Below the pieces are notes generated by a model, which ran no database searches, had not been told where the DNA came from, and saw nothing but the letters and a program-made list of their open reading frames with translations. Shown here in pieces: positions 35,263 to 47,689 of a DNA stretch of 64,000 bases. Each line of letters begins with the position of its first letter. Position 1 is the stretch's first letter. The position numbers and the translations under genes are program-made. Source of the stretch: Ancylostoma caninum (taxonomy: Eukaryota > Nematoda > Chromadorea > Rhabditida > Ancylostomatidae). Where the stretch lies: contig JBAJFG010000172.1 of the NCBI GenBank assembly GCA_037903475.1, positions 3,960,001 to 4,024,000 of the forward strand, given 5' to 3'.

Positions 35263-36640
35263 GACGAGGCGCGTGGCGGGATCTACTCAACCTACTGCGC
35301 TGCGGGACCGCCCCCAGAATCCGCGTAACTTCCTGGGAGGACAAACAGGTTTCACGAAAGGGGTGAATTTCAAAGATTATCCATTCAGTGTTGGGGTTCA
35401 GTTTTACACGAATTACATTCGATTGTCTGAGATCTGTTTGGGTCTCTTCATCTATTTTGTTTTAGTTCGCATTCCATGCCCTTCAGGAAATTGAGCTCTT
35501 TCCATGTCTCGCTTTCAGGAAGATTCACTGATCATTCACTGCAAGATTACAGGTGAGCGTGGTTCCTGCTTTCCTTCATCTTACTACTATAATTCACCAA
35601 TCCTTTGATGGGTTTAAGGATCAGTTCGTCTAGGGATCTAAAGATTCAATAACCTCGAAAGGTGGTCGAATTGGTTTTCATATTTTATATTTTTTTATTT
35701 TTTTTCAGGTAACGTTTCCATATTCTAGAAGTAATGAGGACCATCCCCAATGGAATCTTCAACCATATTGAAAATATTCAATGTTTTCGAGTAAGTCAAA
35801 CTTCAAGAACATCCAAATATTTGAATCATTGATGTTTAAATGGTCATTTTGAATGTGAATGTTCATACCGATGAAAAATCCGAATAACCCTCCTTTTAAA
35901 AAAGCGAATGAAGAATTTTCTACATGGTAAATCAGTAAACTGATATTGAAAAAAAGAGTACTTCCCTAACCATGGACTGGGGAATCAGTTCGGAATCAGT
36001 TTCACGAATTTTAGATTCCATGGTGGTTTACACTTCACTTCACGAACTATGCTGTAGCTCGTGTTCTGCTCTTTTTCACAATCACAACCGAATTCCTCAA
36101 TTCTCGCCGCTCCTTGTTTTCTAAAGCATGAAATGTGACCCTCCAAGTTGGCGAGAGAATGCCTCCCCTAATGACTACCGTTCGATTTCAATTGTAGTTA
36201 AAATGTGGATCAAGGGGCTAGTAATATCAGTAAAAAATGTGGCTCAAGGGAATATCAGTGACGTCCTTAGACAAACATTTATTGGTGGAAAGACAGCACA
36301 CAAGTGATATATTCGCTGTCCAGATGATCCAGGCTATTGCCTCGGTACCCACATCATTCATTCTCAAATGAGGTGACTACATTTGAAGCGAATCTCCTCC
36401 GTCAAAAGAGAGGATCAGTGAAGAAAGGAAGCATTGAGCAAGAAACATGATACAAGCTAATATGAAGACTTGAAATCCACAACAACATGATCAGCAATGA
36501 TTAAAACCACCCCAGTGGATTCGTTGAGGCAGACGATCGCGGCTTGGAAGACACAATCCTTGAGGCTGGGCATGGTTTTGGAGCGGAGAATTTGTAGTCA
36601 TCTTTAGTCTGCGAGGAACTGGTGAAAGGATGGGCTTCCA
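35263..36640. other. No supported gene; left flank of the satellite
   Basis: A TTTCAG-preceded, GTGAGC-terminated 34-nt stretch at about 35520-35553 looks like a micro-exon but stands alone. The rest is AT-rich and unremarkable up to the satellite boundary. Confidence 0.35.
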
Positions 36641-36647
36641 AAAATAA

Positions 36648-39600
36648 CTGATCTTTCGGACGAGCCATTGCAAATCTCTCGCCAGTTCCTCCCTTGTAGG
36701 ACTCCCTGAAAATATCCGCGATGGTATGAGACATTTGATCTCACCAGATGGATAAACGGGCGATCGGTTCTGACCCAACACTGCTGATTACTACTACCGT
36801 ACCTGTTTATTGTTGTGCCTTCTAGGGGATCGCTACTTTTGTCGAACTGATCTTTCGGACGAGCCATTGCAAATCTCTCGCCAGTTCCTCCCTTGTAGGA
36901 CTCCCTGAAAATATCCGCGATGGTATGAGACATTTGATCTCACCAGATGGATAAACGGGCGATCGGTTCTGACCCAACACTGCTGATTACTACTACCGTA
37001 CCTGTTTATTGTTGTGCCTTCAAGGGGATCGCTACTTTTGTCGAACTGATCTTTCGGACGAGCCATTGCAAATCTCTCGCCAGTTCCTCCTTTGTAGGAC
37101 TCCCTGAAAATATCCGCGATGGTATGGGACATTTGATCTCACCAGATGGATAAACGGGCGATCGGTTCTGACCCAACACTGCTGATTACTACTACCGTAC
37201 CTGTTTATTGTTGTGCCTTCTAGGGGATCGCTACTTTTGTCGAACTGATCTTTCGGACGAGCCATTGCAAATCTCTCGCCAGTTCCTCCCTTGTAGGACT
37301 CCCTGAAAATATCCGCGATGGTATGAGACATTTGATCTCACCAGATGGATAAACGGGCGATCGGTTCTGACCCAACACTGCTGATTACTACTACCGTACC
37401 TGTTTATTGTTGTGCCTTCTAGGGGATCGCTACTTTTGTCGAACTGATCTTTCGGACGAGCCATTGCAAATCTCTCGCCAGTTCCTCCCTTGTAGGACTC
37501 CCTGAAAATATCCGCGATGGTATGAGACATTTGATCTCACCAGATGGATAAACGGGCGATCGGTTCTGACCCAACACTGCTGATTACTACCACCGTACCT
37601 GTTTATTGTTGTGCCTTCTAGGGGATCGCTACTTTTGTCGAACTGATCTTTCGGACGAGCCATTGCAAATCTCTCGCCAGTTCCTCCCTTGTAGGACTCC
37701 CTGAAAATATCCGCGATGGTATGAGACATTTGATCTCACCAGATGGATAAACGGGCGATCGGTTCTGACCCAACACTGCTGATTACTACTACCGTACCTG
37801 TTTATTGTTGTGCCTTCTAGGGGATCGCTACTTTTGTCGAACTGATCTTTCGGACGAGCCATTGCAAATCTCTCGCCAGTTCCTCCCTTGTAGGACTCCC
37901 TGAAAATATCCGCGATGGTATGAGACATTTGATCTCACCAGATGGATAAACGGGCGATCGGTTCTGACCCAACACTGCTGATTACTACTACCGTACCTGT
38001 TTATTGTTGTGCCTTCAAGGGGATCGCTACTTTTGTCGAACTGATCTTTCGGACGAGCCATTGCAAATCTCTCGCCAGTTCCTCCTTTGTAGGACTCCCT
38101 GAAAATATCCGCGATGGTATGGGACATTTGATCTCACCAGATGGATAAACGGGCGATCGGTTCTGACCCAACACTGCTGATTACTACTACCGTACCTGTT
38201 TATTGTTGTGCCTTCTAGGGGATCGCTACTTTTGTCGAACTGATCTTTCGGACGAGCCATTGCAAATCTCTCGCCAGTTCCTCCCTTGTAGGACTCCCTG
38301 AAAATATCCGCGATGGTATGAGACATTTGATCTCACCAGATGGATAAACGGGCGATCGGTTCTGACCCAACACTGCTGATTACTACTACCGTACCTGTTT
38401 ATTGTTGTGCCTTCAAGGGGATCGCTACTTTTGCCGAACTGATCTTTCGGACGAGCCATTGCAAATCTCTCGCCAGTTCCTCCTTTGTAGTACTCCCTGA
38501 AAATATCCGCGATGGTATGGGACATTTGATCTCACCAGATGGATAAACGGGCGATCGGTTCCGACCCAACACTGCTGATTACTACTACCGTACCTGTTTA
38601 TTGTTGTGCCTTCTAGGGGATCGCTACTTTTGTCGAACTGATCTTTCGGACGAGCCATTGCAAATCTCTCGCCAGTTCCTCCCTTGTAGGACTCCCTGAA
38701 AATATCCGCGATGGTATGAGACATTTGATCTCACCAGATGAATAAACGGGCGATCGGTTCTGACCCAACACTGCTGATTACTACTACCGTACCTGTTTAT
38801 TGTTGTGCCTTCTAGGGGATCGCTACTTTTGTCGAACTGATCTTTCGGACGAGCCATTGCAAATCTCTCGCCAGTTCCTCCCTTGTAGGACTCTCTGAAA
38901 ATATCCGCGATGGTATGAGACATTTGATCTCACCAGATGGATAAACGGGCGATCGGTTCTGACCCAACACTGCTGATTACTACCACCGTACCTGTTTATT
39001 GTTGTGCCTTCTAGGGGATCGCTACTTTTGTCGAACTGATCTTTCGGACGAGCCATTGCAAATCTCTCGCCAGTTCCTCCCTTGTAGGACTCCCTGAAAA
39101 TATCCGCGATGGTATGAGACATTTGATCTCACCAGATGGATAAACGGGCGATCGGTTCTGACCCAACACTGCTGATTACTACTACCGTACCTGTTTATTG
39201 TTGTGCCTTCTAGGGGATCGTTACTTTTGTCGAACTGATCTTTCGGACGAGCCATTGCAAATCTCTCGCCAGTTCCTCCCTTGTAGGACTCCCTGAAAAT
39301 ATCCGCGATGGTATGGGACATTTGATCTCACCAGATGGATAAACGGGCGATCGGTTCTGACCCAACACTGCTGATTACTACTACCGTACCTGTTTATTGT
39401 TGTGCCTTCTAGGGGATCGCTACTTTTGTCGAACTGATCTTTCGGACGAGCCATTGCAAATCTCTCGCCAGTTCCTCCCTTGTAGGACTCTCTGAAAATA
39501 TCCGCGATGGTATGAGACATTTGATCTCACCAGATGGATAAACGGGCGATCGGTTCTGACCCAACACTGCTGATTACTACCACCGTACCTGTTTATTGTT

Positions 39601-42600
39601 GTGCCTTCTAGGGGATCGCTACTTTTGTCGAACTGATCTTTCGGACGAGCCATTGCAAATCTCTCGCCAGTTCCTCCCTTGTAGGACTCCCTGAAAATAT
39701 CCGCGATGGTATGAGACATTTGATCTCACCAGATGGATAAACGGGCGATCGGTTCTGACCCAACACTGCTGATTACTACTACCGTACCTGTTTATTGTTG
39801 TGCCTTCCAGGGGATCGCTACTTTTGTCGAACTGATCTTTCGGACGAGCCATTGCAAATCTCTCGCCAGTTCCTCCCTTGTAGGACTCCCTGAAAATATC
39901 CGCGATGGTATGAGACATTTGATCTCACCAGATGGATAAACGGGCGATCGGTACTGACCCAACACTGCTGATTACTACCACCGTACCTGTTTATTGTTGT
40001 GCCTTCTAGGGGATCGCTACTTTTGTCGAACTGATCTTTCGGACGAGCCATTGCAAATCTCTCGCCAGTTCCTCCCTTGTAGGACTCCCTGAAAATATCC
40101 GCGATGGTATGAGACATTTGATCTCACCAGATGGATAAACGGGCGATCGGTTCTGACCCAACACTGCTGATTACTACCACCGTACCTGTTTATTGTTGTG
40201 CCTTCTAGGGGATCGCTACTTTTGTCGAACTGATCTTTCGGACGAGCCATTGCAAATCTCTCGCCAGTTCCTCCCTTGTAGGACTCCCTGAAAATATCCG
40301 CGATGGTATGAGACATTTGATCTCACCAGATGGATAAACGGGCGATCGGTTCTGACCCAACACTGCTGATTACTACCACCGTACCTGTTTATTGTTGTGC
40401 CTTCTAGGGGATCGCTACTTTTGTCGAACTGATCTTTCGGACGAGCCATTGCAAATCTCTCGCCAGTTCCTCCCTTGTAGGACTCCCTGAAAATATCCGC
40501 GATGGTATGAGACATTTGATCTCACCAGATGGATAAACGGGCGATCGGTTCTGACCCAACACTGCTGATTACTACCACCGTACCTGTTTATTGTTGTGCC
40601 TTCTAGGGGATCGCTACTTTTGTCGAACTGATCTTTCGGACGAGCCATTGCAAATCTCTCGCCAGTTCCTCCCTTGTAGGACTCCCTGAAAATATCCGCG
40701 ATGGTATGAGACATTTGATCTCACCAGATGGATAAACGGGCGATCGGTTCTGACCCAACACTGCTGATTACTACCACCGTACCTGTTTATTGTTGTGCCT
40801 TCTAGGGGATCGCTACTTTTGTCGAACTGATCTTTCGGACGAGCCATTGCAAATCTCTCGCCAGTTCCTCCCTTGTAGGACTCCCTGAAAATATCCGCGA
40901 TGGTATGAGACATTTGATCTCACCAGATGGATAAACGGGCGATCGGTTCTGACCCAACACTGCTGATTACTACTACCGTACCTGTTTATTGTTGTGCCTT
41001 CTAGGGGATCGCTACTTTTGTCGAACTGATCTTTCGGACGAGCCATTGCAAATCTCTCGCCAGTTCCTCCCTTGTAGGACTCCCTGAAAATATCCGCGAT
41101 GGTATGAGACATTTGATCTCACCAGATGGATAAACGGGCGATCGGTTCTGACCCAACACTGCTGATTACTACCACCGTACCTGTTTATTGTTGTGCCTTC
41201 TAGGGGATCGCTACTTTTGTCGAACTGATCTTTCGGACGAGCCATTGCAAATCTCTCGCCAGTTCCTCCCTTGTAGGACTCCCTGAAAATATCCGCGATG
41301 GTATGAGACATTTGATCTCACCAGATGGATAAACGGGCGATCGGTTCTGACCCAACACTGCTGATTACTACCACCGTACCTGTTTATTGTTGTGCCTTCT
41401 AGGGGATCGCTACTTTTGTCGAACTGATCTTTCGGACGAGCCATTGCAAATCTCTCGCCAGTTCCTCCCTTGTAGGACTCCCTGAAAATATCCGCGATGG
41501 TATGAGACATTTGATCTCACCAGATGGATAAACGGGCGATCGGTTCTGACCCAACACTGCTGATTACTACCACCGTACCTGTTTATTGTTGTGCCTTCTA
41601 GGGGATCGCTACTTTTGTCGAACTGATCTTTCGGACGAGCCATTGCAAATCTCTCGCCAGTTCCTCCCTTGTAGGACTCCCTGAAAATATCCGCGATGGT
41701 ATGAGACATTTGATCTCACCAGATGGATAAACGGGCGATCGGTTCTGACCCAACACTGCTGATTACTACCACCGTACCTGTTTATTGTTGTGCCTTCTAG
41801 GGGATCGCTACTTTTGTCGAACTGATCTTTCGGACGAGCCATTGCAAATCTCTCGCCAGTTCCTCCCTTGTAGGACTCCCTGAAAATATCCGCGATGGTA
41901 TGAGACATTTGATCTCACCAGATGGATAAACGGGCGATCGGTTCTGACCCAACACTGCTGATTACTACTACCGTACCTGTTTATTGTTGTGCCTTCTAGG
42001 GGATCGCTACTTTTGTCGAACTGATCTTTCGGACGAGCCATTGCAAATCTCTCGCCAGTTCCTCCCTTGTAGGACTCCCTGAAAATATCCGCGATGGTAT
42101 GAGACATTTGATCTCACCAGATGGATAAACGGGCGATCGGTTCTGACCCAACACTGCTGATTACTACCACCGTACCTGTTTATTGTTGTGCCTTCTAGGG
42201 GATCGCTACTTTTGTCGAACTGATCTTTTGGACGAGCCATTGCGAATCTCTCGCCAGTTCCTCCCTTGTAGGACTCCCTGAAAATATCCGCGATGGTATG
42301 AGACATTTGATCTCACCAGATGGATAAACGGGCGATCGGTTCTGACCCAACACTGCTGATTACTACTACCGTACCTGTTTATTGTTGTGCCTTCTAGGGG
42401 ATCGCTACTTTTGTCGAACTGATCTTTCGGACGAGCCATTGCAAATCTCTCGCCAGTTCCTCCCTTGTAGGACTCCCTGAAAATATCCGCGATGGTATGA
42501 GACATTTGATCTCACCAGATGGATAAACGGGCGATCGGTTCTGACCCAACACTGCTGATTACTACTACCGTACCTGTTTATTGTTGTGCCTTCTAGGGGA

Positions 42601-43450
42601 TCGCTACTTTTGTCGAACTGATCTTTCGGACGAGCCATTGCAAATCTCTCGCCAGTTCCTCCCTTGTAGGACTCCCTGAAAATATCCGCGATGGTATGAG
42701 ACATTTGATCTCACCAGATGGATAAACGGGCGATCGGTTCTGACCCAACACTGCTGATTACTACCACCGTACCTGTTTATTGTTGTGCCTTCTAGGGGAT
42801 CGCTACTTTTGTCGAACTGATCTTTCGGACGAGCCATTGCAAATCTCTCGCCAGTTCCTCCCTTGTAGGACTCCCTGAAAATATCCGCGATGGTATGAGA
42901 CATTTGATCTCACCAGATGGATAAACGGGCGATCGGTTCTGACCCAACACTGCTGATTACTACCACCGTACCTGTTTATTGTTGTGCCTTCTAGGGGATC
43001 GCTACTTTTGTCGAACTGATCTTTCGGACGAGCCATTGCGAATCTCTCGCCAGTTCCTCCCTTGTAGGACTCCCTGAAAATATCCGCGATGGTATGAGAC
43101 ATTTGATCTCACCAGATGGATAAACGGGCGATCGGTTCTGACCCAACACTGCTGATTACTACTACCGTACCTGTTTATTGTTGTGCCTTCTAGGGGATCG
43201 CTACTTCTGTCGAACTGATCTTTCGGACGAGCCATTGCAAATCTCTCGCCAGTTCCTCCCTTGTAGGACTCCCTGAAAATATCCACGATGGTATGAGACA
43301 TTTGATCTCACCAGATGGATAAACGGGCGATCGGTTCTGACCCAACACTGCTGATTACTACTACCGTGCCTGTTTATTGTTGTGCCTTCTAGGGGATCGC
43401 TACTTTTGTCGAACTGATCTGTCGGACGAGCCATTGCAAATCTCTCGCCA
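36648..43450. repeat. 199-bp satellite array, 34 units without any indel
   Basis: The unit starting CTGATCTTTCGGACGAGCCA is at 36648 and recurs every 199 bp to 43414: 34 intervals = 6766 bp exactly, plus a partial unit to about 43450. Copies differ only by scattered substitutions. Each unit holds an open 99-codon frame on the minus strand that overlaps the next one by about 100 bp in another frame, because 199 is not divisible by 3. This is a consequence of periodicity, not evidence of genes. Edge units carry the most private changes. Confidence 0.97.
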
Positions 43451-44073
43451 GGTCCATTCTTGTACGATTCACTGCAATGTTTTGGTGATGTTACTATATT
43501 CTCCTTATTAATTCTTTGTTAGTTTTTTTTTTAAAATTGCTTGCATTCCTCCGTTTTGATTCGTGTTGTTGCGCTTCACAGAGGTTTTGGCTAGTGCAGT
43601 GCAACTTCCGCTTAATTGTGTGTGGTCTCCCGAACCAAGTTTTAGTTGTTGTAAAATTTCAAGTTAATTCGTTCATGTTCTATACAAATGAAACCCTTAT
43701 TCATCTTCGCATACGAATTCTTCGGTGATCTTATAGTCTTCATGAAATTGCGAAATCTACGTGGGGAATCAATACATATGTAGGTTATTGTAGAAATTTT
43801 GTTGTTTTGTTTTCCTGCGGAACACTAGTGTTTTCGTTGGGTCTTATTGCTTTTAATAGTTTTAGGTCTGGAGAATTTTTCAGTCACAGAAAGCCCTACA
43901 TTTGGAGAGTTACAGGTACCCCAAACCCGAGCCTATTTGTAGGCTTCGACAGCCTTCATGCTGAATTTTTATTCTACTTTTCTGAACACACCTAATCGCT
44001 GGTTTCCGCTCTAATTTTCTAGCGAGAAAGTTTCTCCAAAACAAATCGGGTAAGAATTGGCTTTCATGGAAGT
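43451..44073. other. Right flank of the satellite, no supported gene
   Basis: T-rich sequence on the plus strand with several short open frames. No exon chain could be built. Confidence 0.4.
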
Positions 44074-44211
44074 ATGGGGTTGAATTACTTTCCTCCTCCC
44101 TATTCCTTGAGACCCAAGCTTATAGAAGAGCTTAGGAAAAGAACACTCCTTGAGCATTCCGAAATGCGCAGTGGCAAGATCTCCTTAAAGTATATCCGGA
44201 GTGTACAGGTA
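44074..44211 (+). CDS. Possible exon, unrecognised
   Basis: An open stretch from ATG 44074 ends at a CAG|GTAAAT donor at 44212. It contains LIEELRKRTLLEHSEMRSG, a charged helix-like segment. No partner exon could be joined with confidence and no family is recognised. Confidence 0.3.
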
Positions 44212-44659
44212 AATTTTGGTTGTGGTCCGAATTTTTTGAAAATGCGTCCCAAGGCCAAGTGTTTCATAGCGAAGGCCTCCTTCGAGATCTGGTCTTAACT
44301 CAAGAATACTTCTATCTATAAGGAAAAACAGCAGAACAACAAAGGAGAGAACTACGGCGGAGTAATAATTGAGCAAACACTATGCAAAAGGTTGTGCCCT
44401 CGCCTCTATGTAGTGCAGGTTTGGCATAGATAACTTTTTGTGATTCATTCTGGGCATCACAACCAGCGCACTAACGGCTTTGCTAACGAAGAGACACTAC
44501 AGCGCTGGCTGGCCAACCATAAGGCTAAGTCGTTCATAGGTTAACCTTGAAGGCTACTCTTGACTCTTGAACTCTCGAAAAAACTCTTGAATCCAGATTC
44601 ACCTCTGCGTGTAAGTCCCGAAAGGGAATTCGATAAAAATTAGCTGTTCCACTCACCGA

Positions 44660-44753
44660 GAAGTTGTCTTGTACGTAAAATTGTCGCCATTCTCGAAGTC
44701 ATAGAGCATGGACAATCCTTGGTCTCGCCTCGGACGTGTTATTCTGATGGCAG
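44660..44753 (-). CDS. Possible internal exon, unrecognised
   Basis: On the minus strand, between a CATCAG acceptor and a TCTCG|GTGAGTGG donor, one frame reads through with RPRRDQGLSMLYDFENGDNF. The flanking splice sites are strong. Neighbouring exons were not identified. Confidence 0.35.
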
Positions 44754-45186
44754 GTAAATAACCGTTGTTGTCCTACAGTTGATTTGTTTTTCTCAATGTT
44801 GATCCATTTAAGGTGTTATGCTTACTTGTACCGTTGACATCACTTGTTTTTGTCGTTAGTATTGCTGCGAATGAAGCAAATATAATAGTGGTTCAGACCA
44901 TTCAATTCACATGCTGATCTCCGTGGTTTTAGCAACTTCGAACAACCTAAAAAGAAGGTAACTGTATCGAGAGTGGTGAGGAAACGACTTCTATGCTTTG
45001 CATAGATAGACAAAGAGTCTTTTATACTCGAGTGGAACAGCTGAGCATCTAACAATTTTTAGCATTCATATCAACCTTGAAAACGGAAAGTAGAGAATTA
45101 TATTGCAGGAATATCTAGGGAATAAACTTATTCAATGCTTCTTTCTCCGTGGTGATGGCTTTAACAAACTCCATCATTTAGAAAAT

Positions 45187-45215
45187 ATTAGGTTGGTGCA
45201 TAACTACTGGTTGTT
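45187..45215 (+). mobile_element. mariner-type terminal repeat
   Basis: TTAGGTTGGTGCATAACTAC resembles the well-known TTAGGTTGGTGCAAAAGTAA start of mariner elements of several animal groups and follows a TA. I saw no matching right end or intact transposase nearby, so it is probably a remnant. Confidence 0.5.
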
Positions 45216-45802
45216 TTTTTTTTCAGCCTGTACTTCTCTTATAGAATTAATGGTTCAGATGTGTTCTCTCCGAAAGAAATCTGTTCGGTCTGATTCTGAT
45301 GGATGGTGTCACTGAGACTGAACATGTCTTCTTTGAGCTTAGAAAACCGCTGATGATCAGTCATTTTAAGCAAAACATTTCTGCTTACTAAGCACAGGTT
45401 GTTTTATAAGTTGTGATGGCCTTTTGAACATTAGCTGCATGCCAGAATAGGTGGCTGTCGGTTGCGCTGTTTTTCATTGGTTAATTCCTTCACTTTGCAG
45501 CCTAAAACTCGAGCATACCGTCTTTTTGGAAAGAAATTTGTACAACACTCTTGTATGGGAAGACTAGTGCTTCTATATGACTTGTACCTAAAAGATGATA
45601 ATTAATTGGAGAAAAGTCCATTCAAAAAAGCGCAAGGAATTATGTTAACACCTAATACAAGCCCCTCGTGTGGATACCGTAGAGCATTTTTAAGCCTCCA
45701 AAGTACCAATTCTGATAGAGGAAAGTGGGCAGGAGAAAACGCTCTACAATTATGCCCTAATCCAGTGATTGCCCATGAGTATCGAACGATATTGTTACAG
45801 AA

Positions 45803-46506
45803 ATGACAGCTGATGAATCGTTTGAAAGAAGAAAGAATGAAAAATCGGTTGTATTGCGAAAAACGTAGGATAAGATAATTAGAAGAACATTGAACCAGAG
45901 ATTGAGGGAATCAAAACAGACCTCAGAGAAACCTACAGCAAGGTAGTATAATAAAATTACATCACAAGTGAACGATGTATTTTATTACATATCAATTCTC
46001 ATTTGTAGGCGTACACAATTAGCTTTGCCAGCTACGAGACCAAGGAACAAATTCAAGCAGTTCTTGTCGGAAACGTGAGCCAGCATTGATAACAGGAATA
46101 ACAATGTGTAACGCATGGTACATGAAAAGTAGTAAGGTCTTCTAATTAGCTTTGCATCGTAAAGAATCTCATTCCGGCTTCATTCCTCTACTGTGATACT
46201 TTTGCTTGTTTCCATGGATACATGGTGATGCATTCATTTTCCAGGTTCCACCACTGAGATTACGCTGCGTCCGAAACACTGCGAACGTTAAAAGTACCTA
46301 GGAATAATTGATCCCTTCAAGTGCAATTCTACTCTTAATCTTTGCCAGGAAAAAAGACACATTGGTGACGCAAAAGCGCGTCGCAAAGCGTCGCACGCTT
46401 CAAAATGGAACTCTTGCAATTCTAAGGACAGACCCTTTTTCAGAGAGTGCCGGCGAAGCTAAATATATTCCACAGCACCAGATTTGGGAGTTGAAAAATT
46501 TCGGCT
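45803..46506 (+). CDS. Possible plus-strand exons, unrecognised
   Basis: Several splice-bounded open stretches occur: about 45803-45861 (MTADESFERRKNEKSVVLRK), 45885-45948 (PEIEGIKTDLRETYSK, donor AAG|GTAGTA), 46009-46074 (acceptor TTTGTAG, includes ISFASYETKEQIQAVLVG, donor AAC|GTGAGC) and 46248 and 46348 onward after CCAG acceptors. The 45885 and 46009 pieces join in phase. Alternative joins in other frames are also open, so the true model is unresolved, and no domain was identified. Confidence 0.3.
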
Positions 46507-46834
46507 GATTTAAAGGGTTACTTATAAGTTACTCAAAAGGGCTACTGAGATTGTATTCCGAATTTCTCATCGGTCTTTGTCTTTGTAGCGAATTTCATAG
46601 ATCTCCAATCCACAACTATAACTCAACCAGCTCCTTTCCACCCGGACTTTCCAAAATCCATGCATCTGTTTACTTATTATTTGCCTGTTAATTTATTAAT
46701 CGTAAACTAAACTTAGTTGAAACAATTATCAAGCCATTACCTGCACTTCGAGTTGTATATCAAGAAAAAGAAGCGCTATAATCATCCAAAATATGCCTAA
46801 CACTAACAGCACACGGCTTTGTCAGTCATTCTCG

Positions 46835-47096
46835 CATCACAAAGAAAAAAAACTGCCTATCTGCCGCGCCGCACCACCTACGCGACACGGCAGGACGGCT
46901 GGGCGATGTGCTTATCGCTGCCGATGCCGGCTGTGAAGTTTCACTTGTTTTCCGTAACGAAGACACAAAAAAAATGATGGAGAACATAAGCAAAACATCA
47001 AGGTCAGCAACGCTTGACAACCCTGTTGCCCAACTGGTTGTGGTGCGTCGCGGCAGGCCAGATGTGAGGTTTTTGTCGTGCAAAAACCCGAAGTAG
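46835..47096 (+). CDS. Possible coding fragment, unrecognised
   Basis: A plus-strand open stretch ends at a TAG (47094-47096) and includes GRLGDVLIAADAGCEVSLVF and VAQLVVVRRGRPDVRF. It is GC-richer than its surroundings and has no start codon or splice partner that I can support. It could be a processed or transferred fragment. Confidence 0.25.
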
Positions 47097-47519
47097 GGCT
47101 TATTCTAAAAAGAAGGTTGGCTCATTTGTGAAAGACATGACGAGTGGTATGGATAACCTAGCGATTCCTGATCCAGCTCTTGTGGTTTGAAAGCAGCAAC
47201 GAACAAAGCAGCATCGAATAAAGCACACCGTAACAATGGTCACTCCTAGAAATAGTGCTGTGAAAAATTCAAGTGAATCACAACAAACAGCGGTAACCTA
47301 TGAGGACATTATAATCAGAATCCTGAACCCACCTGCCGTGTGTGAACCGTCCGACAGCAATGCCATCTCGCCCAGGTTCGTCCACTTCTGGCCACGTGTC
47401 GCATTTTCCTCGCGTGGCGGGACCCACAAACTTAGTGGGAATTCAAGGTTCCAAAACACCTGTCACCGCGGCTCGCGCGCCAGTAACCGACGTTTTCTGC
47501 TGCTGTTATGCTCGTTCAA

Positions 47520-47685
47520 GCAGCTTTTCTACGCGATTTTAGGGATTTTCGACCAAACCGGGTAGAAAATAGCCTAGCAATAGCATTCCAGCGGTAGACG
47601 CCGATCTGGCGCGCGCGTGGCGGTTGCGCTGCGTTCTTCTCGAGGCCGCGAATGGGCCAGAGCCATTGCCGTCCATTTATGCATC
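47520..47685. mobile_element. GC-rich foldback family, copy 3
   Basis: TTCTCGAGGCCGCGAATGGG and GCGGTTGCGCTGCGTTCTTC match the right arm of 9538-9795 in the same orientation. GGGATTTTCGACCAAACCGGGTAG resembles the centre-proximal part. Confidence 0.75.
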
Positions 47686-47689
47686 GTCG

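Noticed and set aside
33954..35494. Open frames of 118-145 codons at 33.95-35.5 kb
   Set aside because: They fall in the arms and interior of a TIR element and are open on both strands because of GCGACGCGA repetition.
36604..43434. Dozens of 99-codon minus-strand and 68-codon plus-strand frames, apparently a tandem gene family
   Set aside because: They follow from a 199-bp satellite whose length is not a multiple of three; each overlaps its neighbour by about 100 bp, which no gene cluster would do.
36648..43450. CRISPR array
   Set aside because: Units are contiguous near-identical 199-bp repeats without variable spacers, in eukaryotic DNA.
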